A DNA stretch of 64,000 nucleotides from NCBI RefSeq assembly GCF_000021565.1, contig NC_012440.1, positions 1 through 64,000 on the forward strand, read 5' to 3'. Of this stretch, positions 35,749-45,796 are shown piece by piece. Position 1 is the first letter of the stretch; the number at the start of each line of letters is the position of its first letter. Position numbers and translations under genes: made by a program. The stretch comes from Persephonella marina EX-H1 (GTDB taxonomy: Bacteria > Aquificota > Aquificia > Aquificales > Hydrogenothermaceae). The notes beneath the pieces were generated by a model. The model was not told the origin of the DNA. It saw nothing but the letters and a program-made list of their open reading frames with translations, and ran no database searches.

Positions 35749-37479
35749 ATGGCAAGGATATCTTACATCTCTGGATCGGTTGTTAAAGCAAAATTAGAGG
35801 GAGAGAGACCTTCACTTCTTGAGATGGTGTATGTTGGTAAGGATAAGCTTATTGGAGAGGTTATATCTGTCTCGGAAGATGAGGCTGTTGTTCAGGTTTA
35901 CGAGAATACAGAGGGAATCTCACTTGGTGAGGATATAACCTTTTCAGGTGAGATGCTCTCAGCTGTTTTATCTCCCGGACTGTTAGGAAAAGCCTTTGAT
36001 GGCATACAGAGACCTCTTAACAGACTTGGAAGAAAGATAAAAAAAGGGGAGAGGTATTTCCCTGTTGATAGGGATAAAAGATGGCGGTTTTTTCCTTCTG
36101 TAAAGGAAGGTGAGTATATATTTTACGGTCAGGAGATAGGCTATGTTGAGGAAGGATCTTTTATACACAGGATACTCTCAACAGGTGAAGGCAGGGCTGT
36201 TTATGTTGCTGGTGAAGGAGATTACACAGTTGAGGATACGGTTGTAAAGCTTGAGAACGGAACTGAGATAAAGATGTTAAGGGAGCATCCTTTAAGGGTT
36301 CCCCTGAGATTTAAAAAAAGGCTTAAGCCAGATATACCAATGATTACAGGACAGAGGATAATTGATTTCCTCTTTCCTATAGCAAAAGGTGGAACAGCAT
36401 CAATCCCTGGAGGTTTCGGGACAGGAAAGACGGTTTTGCAGCAGACACTTGCAAAATGGAGTGATGCTGATCTTATCGTTTATATAGGATGTGGGGAGAG
36501 GGGAAATGAGATGACGGAAGTTCTTAATGAGTTTCCACAGCTTGAGGATCCATATACCGGAAAAAAGCTCATTGAAAGGACAGTGCTCATAGCAAACACA
36601 TCAGATATGCCTGTTTCTGCAAGGGAGGCATCTATATACCTTGGTATAACAATAGCCGAGTATTTCAGGGATATGGGTTACCATGTAGCATTGATGGCAG
36701 ACTCAACATCAAGATGGGCTGAGGCTATAAGGGAGCTTTCTGCAAGAATAAATGAGATCCCTGCTGAGGAGGGATTTCCTGCAGATCTCGCCTCAAAGAT
36801 AGCTTCCGTTTATGAGAGGGCAGGATATGTTGAGGCATTTTCAGGAAAGAAGGGGTCAATAACAGTTATAGGTGCTGTATCTCCACCTGGTGGTGATTTT
36901 TCAGAGCCTGTTACAAGACATACAAGAAGATTTACGACTGTTTTCTGGGCTCTTGATAAGGAGCTTGCAAGCTCAAGATTTTATCCCGCTATAAACTATA
37001 TGCTCAGCTACAGTGGGTATGTTGATACTGTGAGAAGATGGTGGGAGGAGAGATCACCTGAATGGTTTGATCTCAGAGAATGGATGATAAAGATCCTTCA
37101 GGAGGATGATAAACTCCAGAGAATAGTAAAACTGCTTGGCTCTGAGTCACTCCCTGAGGATAAAAGGCTTGTTGTTGAGATAGCATATCTGATAAAAGAG
37201 ATCTTCCTGCAGCAGAATGCTTTTGATCCTGTTGATGCCCACTCATCACCTGAAAAACAGATAAAGATTGCAGAGATACTCAGGCTCGTTCATGATCTCT
37301 GGATAAAGGCTTTTGAAGAAAAAAAGATACCTGTAAAGATACTTAAGGATCAGCCTGAGATACAGGAGTTTTTAAGATCTAAGTATGAGGTAGGTAATGA
37401 CAGGATTGAAGAGTACGACAGACTGATGGAAAGGATAAAAGAGAGATACCACCATCTCATTCTCAGTTATGGAGAGTAG
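35749..37479 (+). CDS. atpA: V/A-type ATPase catalytic subunit A
   Basis: The 576-residue catalytic subunit. Walker A is GGFGTGKTVLQQ (about residues 219-230), the catalytic Glu is in GCGERGNEM, Walker B is VALMADSTSRWAEAIREL, and the non-homologous bulge region is present. The family-typical PGGDFSEPVTRHTRRF follows. The enzyme interconverts ATP hydrolysis/synthesis and ion transport. Spacing of 3 bp from E and 2 bp from B. Confidence 0.97.
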   Translation: MARISYISGSVVKAKLEGERPSLLEMVYVGKDKLIGEVISVSEDEAVVQVYENTEGISLGEDITFSGEMLSAVLSPGLLGKAFDGIQRPLNRLGRKIKKGERYFPVDRDKRWRFFPSVKEGEYIFYGQEIGYVEEGSFIHRILSTGEGRAVYVAGEGDYTVEDTVVKLENGTEIKMLREHPLRVPLRFKKRLKPDIPMITGQRIIDFLFPIAKGGTASIPGGFGTGKTVLQQTLAKWSDADLIVYIGCGERGNEMTEVLNEFPQLEDPYTGKKLIERTVLIANTSDMPVSAREASIYLGITIAEYFRDMGYHVALMADSTSRWAEAIRELSARINEIPAEEGFPADLASKIASVYERAGYVEAFSGKKGSITVIGAVSPPGGDFSEPVTRHTRRFTTVFWALDKELASSRFYPAINYMLSYSGYVDTVRRWWEERSPEWFDLREWMIKILQEDDKLQRIVKLLGSESLPEDKRLVVEIAYLIKEIFLQQNAFDPVDAHSSPEKQIKIAEILRLVHDLWIKAFEEKKIPVKILKDQPEIQEFLRSKYEVGNDRIEEYDRLMERIKERYHHLILSYGE

Positions 37480-37481
37480 AT

Positions 37482-38825
37482 ATGCTTATTGAGTATAAGG
37501 GAGGTATTTCCATTAAAGGAAATATCCTCTTTTTTAAGACTGTTGAAGGTGTAAGATATGGAGAAAAGGTTGTTATAAGAACTGATAATAGGGATATAAC
37601 AGGAAAGGTCTCGGTTTTGACAGAGGACATAACAGTTATAGAGATCTTAGGAGAGAGCTCCGGGATAAACCCACAGGATGTAAGGGTCAGATTTACAGGA
37701 GAGCCTTTCAAAATACCTGTTTCAGAAGGTATGCTCGGGAGGATACTTGATCCATTTGGAAACCCTTTAGATGAACTTGGAAGTATAATCCCTGAGGCAT
37801 TTCTTGATATATCCGGTGAGGCTTACAACCCTTCAAAAAGGTTATACCCTGAGGAGATAATCTACACGGGGATATCATCAATAGATGGTCTTAACACACT
37901 TGTTAAGGGACAGAAACTTCCCGTTTTTGCCGTTTCCGGTGTTCCTACAGATCAGCTTGTTGCCCAGATTGTCCGCCAGATAAAAACAGGTTCGGAAAAT
38001 AGAGCTACAGTCCTTTGTGCTGTTGGGGTTAAATACGAGACTGCAAACTATCTTATTGAGGATATAACGTCAGGAGGAAACTTTCCAAAAACGGCTGTTT
38101 TTTTAAATCTTGCTGATGAGCCGCCTGTAAACAGTCTTATATCCGTAAGATCAGCCCTTACACTGAGTGAGTTTCTCGCCTTTGAGAAAGGTTATGATGT
38201 TGTTGTTGTTATATACGATATGACAAATTACTGTGATGCTTTAAGGGAGATATCATCAAAAAGAGGTGAGATCCCCGGAAGAAAGGGATATCCGGGATAT
38301 ATGTACAGCGATCTTGCATCAATCTATGAGAGGGCAGGTGTTCTTAAGGGAATGAAAGGCTCTGTTACACAGATACCTGTTCTCACAATGCCTGATGATG
38401 ATATAACACACCCTATACCTGATCTTACAGGTTATATAACTGAAGGACAGATAGTTCTTGATAGAAGCCTGCACCAGAGAGGTGTTTACCCACCTGTAAA
38501 TGTACTCCCTTCACTTTCAAGGCTTATGAACAGGGCTGTTGATGATCTGCACAAAAGGTGGGCAAACCAGATATACTCAGCCTATGCTAAAGCTAAAAGG
38601 GTTGAGATGCTTGCCTCTATCGTTGGGGAAACAGAGATAAGCGAGATAGAGAGAACCTATCTTGATTTTGGAAGGAGATTTGAGGAGTTGTTTATAAAAC
38701 AGGGGAGATACGAGGATAGAACACTTGAAGAGACTTTAAGTATAGGATGGGATCTTCTTAAATTACTTCCTGAGTCAGAGCTTGTAAGACTCAAAAAGGA
38801 GGATATAGAGAGGTTTATAAAGTGA
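37482..38825 (+). CDS. atpB: V/A-type ATPase regulatory subunit B
   Basis: A 447-residue non-catalytic partner of subunit A. The P-loop position reads AVSGVPTDQLVAQI, without the Walker Lys, as expected of B subunits. The late HRRG-type region LDRSLHQRGVYPPVNVLPSLSRL is typical. Its stop overlaps the GTG start of subunit D. Confidence 0.96.
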   Translation: MLIEYKGGISIKGNILFFKTVEGVRYGEKVVIRTDNRDITGKVSVLTEDITVIEILGESSGINPQDVRVRFTGEPFKIPVSEGMLGRILDPFGNPLDELGSIIPEAFLDISGEAYNPSKRLYPEEIIYTGISSIDGLNTLVKGQKLPVFAVSGVPTDQLVAQIVRQIKTGSENRATVLCAVGVKYETANYLIEDITSGGNFPKTAVFLNLADEPPVNSLISVRSALTLSEFLAFEKGYDVVVVIYDMTNYCDALREISSKRGEIPGRKGYPGYMYSDLASIYERAGVLKGMKGSVTQIPVLTMPDDDITHPIPDLTGYITEGQIVLDRSLHQRGVYPPVNVLPSLSRLMNRAVDDLHKRWANQIYSAYAKAKRVEMLASIVGETEISEIERTYLDFGRRFEELFIKQGRYEDRTLEETLSIGWDLLKLLPESELVRLKKEDIERFIK

Positions 38826-39439
38826 TAAGGTACACAAAAAACAAGACTGATCTTCTTGAGCTTAAAAAGGAGCTATCAATAATAAAAGATGGGAAGGATA
38901 TACTGGAGCAGAAAAGGGATATCCTTCTGAAGGAGATACTCTCAATAATAGATCAGGTTGAGGCTTACAGAAAAAGGTTAAATGAGGTTGTTCAGAAAAG
39001 CTACAACCTTCTTATAAAGGCATATATGGAAGCCGGGAAGGATTATGTTCTCAGAGAATCAAAGATATCAGTTTTTAAAGGGGATCTTAAGATATATGAG
39101 AAGAGTTTTATGGGAATTCCCATTCCTGAGGTGAAGTATAAAGTTTACAGAGTAAAAACACCTCTTAACCCTGTGTCTGAGTATATATTTGTTGATCTTG
39201 CAAGGAACTCATTTATGGAAGCTGTAAGGCTTATACTTGAGGTTGCATCCACTGAGATAAAAGCGTGGAAGCTTGCAGAGGAGCTTAAAAAAACAGTTGT
39301 GAGGGTTAATGCCCTTGAACATTTTTATATACCTGAGTATGAGAAAGCTGTAAAGGAGATAAGTGATTCCCTTGAGGAAATGGAAAGGGAGCTTTTGATC
39401 CTGATAAAAAATTTAGGATCTGAGGAGTTAACATTTTAA
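38822..39439 (+). CDS. atpD: V/A-type ATPase subunit D (central shaft)
   Basis: A 205-residue antiparallel coiled-coil rotor subunit. The N-terminal helix contains LLELKKELSIIKDGKDILEQ and the C-terminal helix VVRVNALEHFYIPEYEKAV, the family's conserved RRVNALE-like motif. GTG start at 38822 overlapping the B stop. It ends the ATPase operon; no terminator hairpin is evident before rpsA. Confidence 0.94.
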   Translation: MIRYTKNKTDLLELKKELSIIKDGKDILEQKRDILLKEILSIIDQVEAYRKRLNEVVQKSYNLLIKAYMEAGKDYVLRESKISVFKGDLKIYEKSFMGIPIPEVKYKVYRVKTPLNPVSEYIFVDLARNSFMEAVRLILEVASTEIKAWKLAEELKKTVVRVNALEHFYIPEYEKAVKEISDSLEEMERELLILIKNLGSEELTF

Positions 39440-39511
39440 TAAATACTTCCTAAAAGGGTGTTAAAATATTATATTTAGTATTTGATTTTAATTATTAAGA
39501 GGTCTGTTGCT

Positions 39512-41164
39512 ATGGAAAATTTTCAGTCAGAGTTTGAGAAACTACTTGAAGAAAGTCAGGATATTCCATATTACTCAAAGGGTGAAAGAGTTACAGGTGT
39601 TATTGTAAGAATACAGGATGATTACGCCTTTGTTGATGTTGGACAGAAGACAGAGGTGGTGATAGATAAAAATGAGATAAACGGTCTTTCTGAAGGTGAT
39701 CAGATAACAGCTGTTTATCTTGGAAGGAGAAATAAAGACGGATATCTGGTTATATCAAGGAGACCTCTTATATTCTCTGAAGCTCTCCAGAGGGTTGAGG
39801 ATGCTTTCTCAAAGGGAGAGAAGATAGGAGCAAAACTTGATAAAAAGATAAATAAAGGTTTCCTTGTTGATTTAGGAGGGGTAAAAGCCTTCCTTCCATA
39901 TTCTGAGTCCGGGCTTAGAAGGGATGAGGAGCTACCACCACCTGAGTTTGATGTTTATATCCTCAGAATTGACAGGGATAGAAAGCCACCAGGCATAGTT
40001 GTATCAAGGAAAAAGGTTCTGGATGAGGAGATAAAGAGAAAGAGAGATGAGATATTCAGCCTGCTTGAGGAAGGAAAGCAGGTGAGGGGAAGGGTTGAGA
40101 AGGTTCAGGAAAATGGTGCTGTTCTCTCACTTGAAAGGATAGTTTTTGGATTTCTTCCAAGATCACTTTACTCATGGGACAGGGACAGAAGTATATCAGA
40201 GCTTTCTGTAGGTGATGAGATAGACCTGGTAGTAAAATCAATAGACAGGGAAAACCAGAAGATCATATTTTCAAAAAGGGATCTTGAGCCTGATCCATGG
40301 AAAACGTTTGATAAAGAGGTTGGCGATCAGATAGAGGTTGAGATAAAGGATATAAACGATTTTGGGCTTATCGTTAAAACGGGAGCTTTAGAAGGGTTTA
40401 TACACAAATCTGAGACATCCCATTTAAGACCTGAAAATTACAAAAACAGTTTCAGAAAAGGTCAGAAGGTAAAGGCAAAGATAATAGAGCTTGACAGGGA
40501 AAACAGAAGACTGAAGCTGAGTATAAAGGCTCTTCATCCTCATCCTGTTGATAAGTTTTTAGAGGAGAATCCCGAGGGCTCAGTTGTTGAAGGTAAGATA
40601 AAGGAGATAAGAAACAAGATAGCTTTTGTTGATCTTGGAAAGGATGTTGAAGGTGTGATACATCTTGAGGATGCAACGTGGAATCCTAAGATAAAAAATA
40701 TTGGACAGGTTCTGAAAGGGAAAAGGCTCAGAGAGTTCAAGGTTTTAGGAAGGGAAAAGGATAAGGTAAGACTCGGTATAAAGCAGTTCAGGGATAATCC
40801 ATGGGAAGAGTTTTTCAGCAAACATTCTGTCGGAGATGTAATAAAGGCAAAGGTGAAGAAGCTTATTGATAGAGGAGCATTTGTTGATATAAATGAGGAT
40901 GTTGAAGGTTTTATCCCATTATCTGAGATATCAAAGGAGAAGATAGAGATACCAAGTGATAAGCTCTCACTCGGACAGGAGATTGAGGCAAAGATAATAA
41001 AGATAAAAGGTCATGATATAATTCTCAGTATAAAAGCCCTTGAGAAGGACAAAGAGAAAAAAGAGATAGAAGAAGTTATGAGAAAGGTAAAACCAAAAGG
41101 GGAAGGGCTTGCAACCTTAGGTGAACTGTTGAAAGAGAAACTTAAGGGAGAAAATAAGGCTTGA
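39512..41164 (+). CDS. rpsA: Ribosomal protein S1 (six S1 domains)
   Basis: A 550-residue protein with six successive S1/OB-fold repeats; the most typical are VKTGALEGFIHKSE, VDLGKDVEGVIHLED and VDINEDVEGFIPLSEIS, and the first two are the divergent ribosome-binding repeats. It unfolds mRNA and docks it on the 30S subunit. The start at 39512 has AAGAGGT upstream and gives MENFQSEFEKLLEES; an in-frame TTG 30 bp earlier has no SD. The next gene starts within its stop codon. Confidence 0.93.
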   Translation: MENFQSEFEKLLEESQDIPYYSKGERVTGVIVRIQDDYAFVDVGQKTEVVIDKNEINGLSEGDQITAVYLGRRNKDGYLVISRRPLIFSEALQRVEDAFSKGEKIGAKLDKKINKGFLVDLGGVKAFLPYSESGLRRDEELPPPEFDVYILRIDRDRKPPGIVVSRKKVLDEEIKRKRDEIFSLLEEGKQVRGRVEKVQENGAVLSLERIVFGFLPRSLYSWDRDRSISELSVGDEIDLVVKSIDRENQKIIFSKRDLEPDPWKTFDKEVGDQIEVEIKDINDFGLIVKTGALEGFIHKSETSHLRPENYKNSFRKGQKVKAKIIELDRENRRLKLSIKALHPHPVDKFLEENPEGSVVEGKIKEIRNKIAFVDLGKDVEGVIHLEDATWNPKIKNIGQVLKGKRLREFKVLGREKDKVRLGIKQFRDNPWEEFFSKHSVGDVIKAKVKKLIDRGAFVDINEDVEGFIPLSEISKEKIEIPSDKLSLGQEIEAKIIKIKGHDIILSIKALEKDKEKKEIEEVMRKVKPKGEGLATLGELLKEKLKGENKA

Positions 41165-42159
41165 TATTAGATATACTCCTTCTCGTTCTGGGGCTGGGGA
41201 TAATCCTTGTAGCCGCAGAACTTTTCACAAATGGAATAGAAACGATAGGTCACAGACTCCAGTTCTCACAGAACTTTACTGGAAGTGTTCTTGCTGCTGT
41301 TGGAACAGCCCTTCCTGAATCTATACTTCCTGTTATAGCCATAATATTTTTTGCGGACAATGCAGGTCACGAGATAGGTATAGGTGCTATACTTGGAGCT
41401 CCTTTTATGCTCTCAACACTTGCCATCCCTCTGATAGGTCTGACAGTCCTTTTAAGATACTTTATTAAAAAGGGTGATCTATCACTAAACCTTGAAGAGG
41501 TAGGTCTGAGAAGGGATATCGTATTTTTCCTTTTTGCTTACTCTGTTGCGCTTTTTATAGTTCCTTATGAGATATACATACTGAAGGTTTTTACAGCTTT
41601 CTTCCTTCTTTCACTGTATGTTCTTTATGTTTATCTCACGTTGAGAGGTGAAAGTGAGGATATGGAGGAGACAGAACATCTATATTTCGCACCTAAGAAC
41701 CCACATCCACATATATTGATAGCTGTTGTCCAGTCAGTTTTTGCACTTGTTATAATGGTAATTGGAGCTCATCTTTTTGTTCATGGTATAGAACATATAA
41801 GTACAGCGTTTGGATTTTCTCCTTTGCTATTTTCACTTCTCCTTGCTCCAGTTGCAACAGAGCTTCCTGAGAAGGTAAACAGTGTTCTCTGGGTTTTCAG
41901 GGGAAAGGATACACTTGCAGTTGGGAATGTTAGCGGTGCTATGGTTTTCCAGAGTACAATCCCTGTGAGTTTTGGTATTATATTTACAGACTGGAATATT
42001 GAAGGGCTCGCACTTGTTTCGGGAGTTTTTGCTATTATCGCAGGATTTCTGGTTCTGGTTCTTTCGTACGTGAATAAAAAACTTGTACCTTTTGGATTTT
42101 CCCTTGGTATGATTTTTTATGTAACATACTTTTACCTAACTGTAACATCAATGGGGTAG
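41161..42159 (+). CDS. Na+/Ca2+ exchanger-family membrane protein
   Basis: A 332-residue protein with about ten membrane helices in two inverted halves. The alpha-repeat motifs are [13 protein letters not shown] in the first half and [14 protein letters not shown] in the second, with the ion-binding Glu in each. This is the CaCA superfamily; the transported ion is not certain. The TTG start at 41161 overlaps the rpsA stop, with GGGAG upstream. Confidence 0.88.
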   Translation: MILDILLLVLGLGIILVAAELFTNGIETIGHRLQFSQNFTGSVLAAVGTALPESILPVIAIIFFADNAGHEIGIGAILGAPFMLSTLAIPLIGLTVLLRYFIKKGDLSLNLEEVGLRRDIVFFLFAYSVALFIVPYEIYILKVFTAFFLLSLYVLYVYLTLRGESEDMEETEHLYFAPKNPHPHILIAVVQSVFALVIMVIGAHLFVHGIEHISTAFGFSPLLFSLLLAPVATELPEKVNSVLWVFRGKDTLAVGNVSGAMVFQSTIPVSFGIIFTDWNIEGLALVSGVFAIIAGFLVLVLSYVNKKLVPFGFSLGMIFYVTYFYLTVTSMG

Positions 42160-42163
42160 GAAG

Positions 42164-43108
42164 ATGGATATAGACAAAGAGATACAGATCCTTTCAGATA
42201 AGATAAAGATTCTAAGGCAGGAGCTTAAGAAAGGCAACAGATCCGTTTTAAAAGAGCTTGTTGAAAGCAGAAAGAAGTTTAAGAAGCTGGCAAGAGAAAA
42301 ACAGAAAAAGCTTTCTGCATGGGAAAGGGTACAGCTTGCAAGACATCCGAAAAGACCTCACACGATAGATTATATAAAAAATATATTCACGGACTTTGTT
42401 GAGCTGCATGGGGATAGAAGGTTTGGTGATGATAAGGCGATAATAGCAGGTTTTGCGTTTTTTGAAGGGATACCTGTTGCTGTTATCGGACACGAGAAGG
42501 GGAAGGACACAAAGGAGAAGATAGAGAGAAACTTCGGTATGCCCCATCCTGAAGGTTACAGAAAAGCTATAAGGATAATGAAACTTGCTGAGAAGTTTAG
42601 AAGACCTGTTCTCACGTTTATAGATACGCCTGGAGCATATCCCGGTATAGGGGCTGAAGAGAGAGGTCAGTCTCAGGCTATAGCTGAGAGTATTATGGTA
42701 ATGGGTAGTCTGAAAACACCTATTATAGCAACTGTTATAGGGGAAGGTGGAAGTGGTGGAGCTCTTGCTTTAGGTGTTGCAGATAAGGTTCTGATGCTTG
42801 AGAACTCAATATACTCTGTTATATCACCTGAAGGATGTGCGGCTATACTTTTCAAATCGCAGGAAAAAGCTCCTGAAGCAGCTGAAAGTTTAAAGATAAC
42901 AGCTAAGGATCTTAAGGAGCTTGGTATTATAGACTGTATTGTTCCTGAGCCCCTTGGTGGAGCACATCTACAGCCTGAAAAGATGTACAGGCTTATGAAA
43001 AGGGCTATAAGATCTACACTCAGAATGTTGATGGATAAGGATCCTGAAAAGCTTGTTGAGGAGAGACAGTCTAAGTTTTACTCTATGGGTAAGTTTGTGG
43101 AAAAATGA
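42164..43108 (+). CDS. accA: Acetyl-CoA carboxylase carboxyltransferase subunit alpha
   Basis: The 314 residues are the standard size. With AccD it transfers CO2 from biotin to acetyl-CoA for fatty acid synthesis. Characteristic segments are [64 protein letters not shown] and the [10 protein letters not shown] oxyanion region. The ATG lies 5 bp after the exchanger gene and the stop overlaps the glycosyltransferase start. Confidence 0.97.
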   Translation: MDIDKEIQILSDKIKILRQELKKGNRSVLKELVESRKKFKKLAREKQKKLSAWERVQLARHPKRPHTIDYIKNIFTDFVELHGDRRFGDDKAIIAGFAFFEGIPVAVIGHEKGKDTKEKIERNFGMPHPEGYRKAIRIMKLAEKFRRPVLTFIDTPGAYPGIGAEERGQSQAIAESIMVMGSLKTPIIATVIGEGGSGGALALGVADKVLMLENSIYSVISPEGCAAILFKSQEKAPEAAESLKITAKDLKELGIIDCIVPEPLGGAHLQPEKMYRLMKRAIRSTLRMLMDKDPEKLVEERQSKFYSMGKFVEK

Positions 43109-44103
43109 AGATAGTTGTATGGCAGACAGCCTTTTTAGGTGATCTTATTCTGACTACGCCTCTCATAAAATCATTAAAAAATCTGTATCCGGAATCCCAG
43201 ATCCATCTTATATCAAAACCTTTTGGTAAGGATGTTTTTAAAGGAAATCCATACCTTGATGAGCTTATAGTATTTGATAAGAAGAGAGATTCAACGATCT
43301 CCCTTATAAAGAGATTGAGGAGAGAAGGTTACGATATAGCGATCTCACCTCACAGATCACACAGAGCATCCTATGTTCTTTTTTTATCAGGTATAAAAAA
43401 AAGGATAGGCTTTGATAGGGCTGGATTTTCTTTTCTGTACACAGATAAAGTTCCACACAGGTTTGATGGAACACATGAGATAAAGAGAAATCTTTCACTT
43501 TTAAAAAAGCTTGAAAGTTATGATAAAGGTAAGATAGACAGCTTACCTGAGCTTTTTCTCTCTGAGGAAGAGGACAGATTTTTTGAGAGTTTTGGACTTG
43601 AGGATAAAAAATATATAACGATTGCTCCAGGATCTAAATGGGAAACGAAAAGATGGACTGAAGAGGGCTTTTCAGAGCTTATAGATGAGCTTGTAAAGAT
43701 GGGAGAGAGCGTTGTTATAATAGGCGGTAAGGAGGATGTTCAGGTCTCAAAAAGGATAGTGGACAGATTAAGCCATAAGAGTAATGTTATTGATCTTACA
43801 GGAAGTACATCACTGAGGGAGAGCTTCTCTGTAGTCAAACACTCAAAACTGCTTATATCAAACGATTCAGCACCAGTTCATATAGCTGTCTCCTTTAATA
43901 CACCTGTTGTTGATATTTACGGTCCAACTGTAAGGGAGTTCGGTTTTTACCCCTACAGAAACGGGGTGGTGGTTGAGGCTGAAGGTGTGGTATGCAGACC
44001 TTGTGGACTTCACGGACACAGAAAATGTCCTACAGGAACATTTGAGTGTATGAAAAAGATAACCCCACAAAAAGTTTTAAAAGCTGTTAAAAGGTTTTTA
44101 TAG
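43105..44103 (+). CDS. Glycosyltransferase family 9 (heptosyltransferase-like)
   Basis: A 332-residue GT-B enzyme of the ADP-heptose:LPS heptosyltransferase family (WaaF/WaaC-like). Visible motifs are [19 protein letters not shown] at the N-terminus, [12 protein letters not shown] and the donor-binding [25 protein letters not shown] Cys-rich [19 protein letters not shown] near the C-terminus is common in this family. It implies a lipopolysaccharide core and so a Gram-negative envelope. ATGA overlap with accA; convergent with the CBS gene with 6-bp overlap. Confidence 0.9.
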   Translation: MKIVVWQTAFLGDLILTTPLIKSLKNLYPESQIHLISKPFGKDVFKGNPYLDELIVFDKKRDSTISLIKRLRREGYDIAISPHRSHRASYVLFLSGIKKRIGFDRAGFSFLYTDKVPHRFDGTHEIKRNLSLLKKLESYDKGKIDSLPELFLSEEEDRFFESFGLEDKKYITIAPGSKWETKRWTEEGFSELIDELVKMGESVVIIGGKEDVQVSKRIVDRLSHKSNVIDLTGSTSLRESFSVVKHSKLLISNDSAPVHIAVSFNTPVVDIYGPTVREFGFYPYRNGVVVEAEGVVCRPCGLHGHRKCPTGTFECMKKITPQKVLKAVKRFL

Positions 44104-44517
44104 GTTGGGAGCTTCCTTTTCTATAATGGTTGCTATATCCGACATCTCCTTACCTAAAAGGTAAACAAAATCATCAATAGTGACTATACCTGTCAGGTTT
44201 CCATCATTATCAACCACCGGAAATCTTCTCACACCAACATCTTTAACCCTTTCAAGAGCCTCAAATATACCTTCATCCTCTTTTAGTGTTACAGGATTTT
44301 CTGTCATTATGTTTTTGACAGGTATCTCAGCAGGCTGATCATTTCCAAGAACCCTTATAGCTATATCCCTGTCTGTTACAATACCAACAGGTCTGTTGTT
44401 CTCAACTATAACTACAGATCCAACATTCTTATCCCTCATAAGTTTTGCTACATCTTTTACAGGGGTGTCAGGTGATGCTGTAATGACCTCTTTTCTTGCA
44501 ACATTTTTTATACCCAT
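44098..44517 (-). CDS. Two-CBS-domain protein
   Basis: A 139-residue protein made of a CBS pair: TPVKDVAKLMRDKNVGSVVIV...GIVTDRDI (first) and DEGIFEALERVKDVGVRRFPVV...GIVTIDDF (second). CBS pairs bind adenine nucleotides and act as energy sensors; with no fused domain the partner is unknown. Single gene, SD GGAGG (reading GGAGGGAGGCAAAG). Confidence 0.9.
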   Translation of the reverse strand: MGIKNVARKEVITASPDTPVKDVAKLMRDKNVGSVVIVENNRPVGIVTDRDIAIRVLGNDQPAEIPVKNIMTENPVTLKEDEGIFEALERVKDVGVRRFPVVDNDGNLTGIVTIDDFVYLLGKEMSDIATIIEKEAPNL

Positions 44518-44590
44518 CTTTGCCTCCCTCCAGTTTTATACTTTTAATTTATAATATTTAAATCATTTAACAATCTATTTAAGGGATGAT

Positions 44591-45796
44591 ATGGGAGATA
44601 TTAAAGAAGAGATAAAAGATCTTGCAGAAAGTATAAAAGATCAGATTGTACAGTGGAGAAGACGGATACATATGTATCCTGAGATCTCATCTGAGGAGTA
44701 CAGAACTTCTGAGTTTGTAGCTGAAAAACTTGAGGAGTTTGGTGTTGATAAGGTTATAAGAAATTTCGGTGGTACAACGGCTGTTGTAGGTATCATAAAA
44801 GGTCAGGAAGATATAACGGTAGCTTTAAGGGCTGATATGGATGCTCTTCCTATGGAAGAGAAAACAGGTAAAGAGTACAGCTCAAAGATAAAAGGTGTTA
44901 TGCATTCATGTGGACATGATGCCCACACAGCCATGCTTCTCGGTGCTGCAAAAGTTCTTGTTCAGATTAAGGATAAGCTAAAAGGGAATGTAAAACTTAT
45001 ATTTCAGCCATGTGAGGAGAGACAGGACTGTAGGGGAGCGAGAACGCTTGTCCAGAAAGGTGTTTTAAAAGATCCTGATGTCTCTGCTATATTCGGTTTA
45101 CATGTTTTCCCTGAGCTTCCTGCAGGTGTTTTTGGTACGAAAGAGGGACATTTTTTAGCTTCTTCTGATGTTTTCAGGATAAAGATAATAGGAAAAGGAA
45201 CACACGCCTCAAGACCCCATAAAGGTGTTGATCCTGTTCTTGTATCGGCACAGGTTATAAATGCTCTTCACCATATTGTAAGCAGAAAGGTTGATCCCCT
45301 TCATCCTGCTGTTCTTACAATAGGTAAGATAAAAGGTGGCTTTGCTGAGAATATAATACCTGAAGTTGTTGAGATGGAAGGGACTGTTAGAACGTTAAGT
45401 CTTGATCTGAGGGATATGATCCCTGTTTGGATTGAGGATACTATAAAAGGTGTGACATCGGCTTATGGAGCAAGATATGAGTTTTCTTTTAAGGAAGGAA
45501 ACCCACCTGTTATAAATGACAGACTTACAACAAGATTTACATTTTCTATGCTTAAGGATCTTTTTGGTGATGATAGGGTTGTTGAGCTTGAAAATCCAAC
45601 AATGGGTGGTGAGGACTTCTCAGAGTATCTTATGAAAGTTCCCGGAACATTTATAAGGCTTGGTATAAGAAATGAGAAAAAAGGGATAACAGCACCACTT
45701 CACAGCCCTTTATTTGATGTTGATGAGGATGTTCTTCCTGATGGATCTTCCGCACTGGCCTATCTCGCTTATAGATGGCTTGAGGAACATTCTTAA
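44591..45796 (+). CDS. M20D-family amidohydrolase (hippurate hydrolase/IAA-amino acid hydrolase type)
   Basis: A 401-residue metalloamidase. The family motifs are RRRIHMYPEISSEEYRTS, LRADMDALPMEE, MHSCGHDAHTAMLLGAA, the catalytic Glu region QPCEERQDCRGA, and a late PTMGGEDFSEYL. Members cleave N-acyl amino acids; the physiological substrate here is not evident. It converges on the AAA ATPase gene with a 4-bp overlap. Confidence 0.92.
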   Translation: MGDIKEEIKDLAESIKDQIVQWRRRIHMYPEISSEEYRTSEFVAEKLEEFGVDKVIRNFGGTTAVVGIIKGQEDITVALRADMDALPMEEKTGKEYSSKIKGVMHSCGHDAHTAMLLGAAKVLVQIKDKLKGNVKLIFQPCEERQDCRGARTLVQKGVLKDPDVSAIFGLHVFPELPAGVFGTKEGHFLASSDVFRIKIIGKGTHASRPHKGVDPVLVSAQVINALHHIVSRKVDPLHPAVLTIGKIKGGFAENIIPEVVEMEGTVRTLSLDLRDMIPVWIEDTIKGVTSAYGARYEFSFKEGNPPVINDRLTTRFTFSMLKDLFGDDRVVELENPTMGGEDFSEYLMKVPGTFIRLGIRNEKKGITAPLHSPLFDVDEDVLPDGSSALAYLAYRWLEEHS

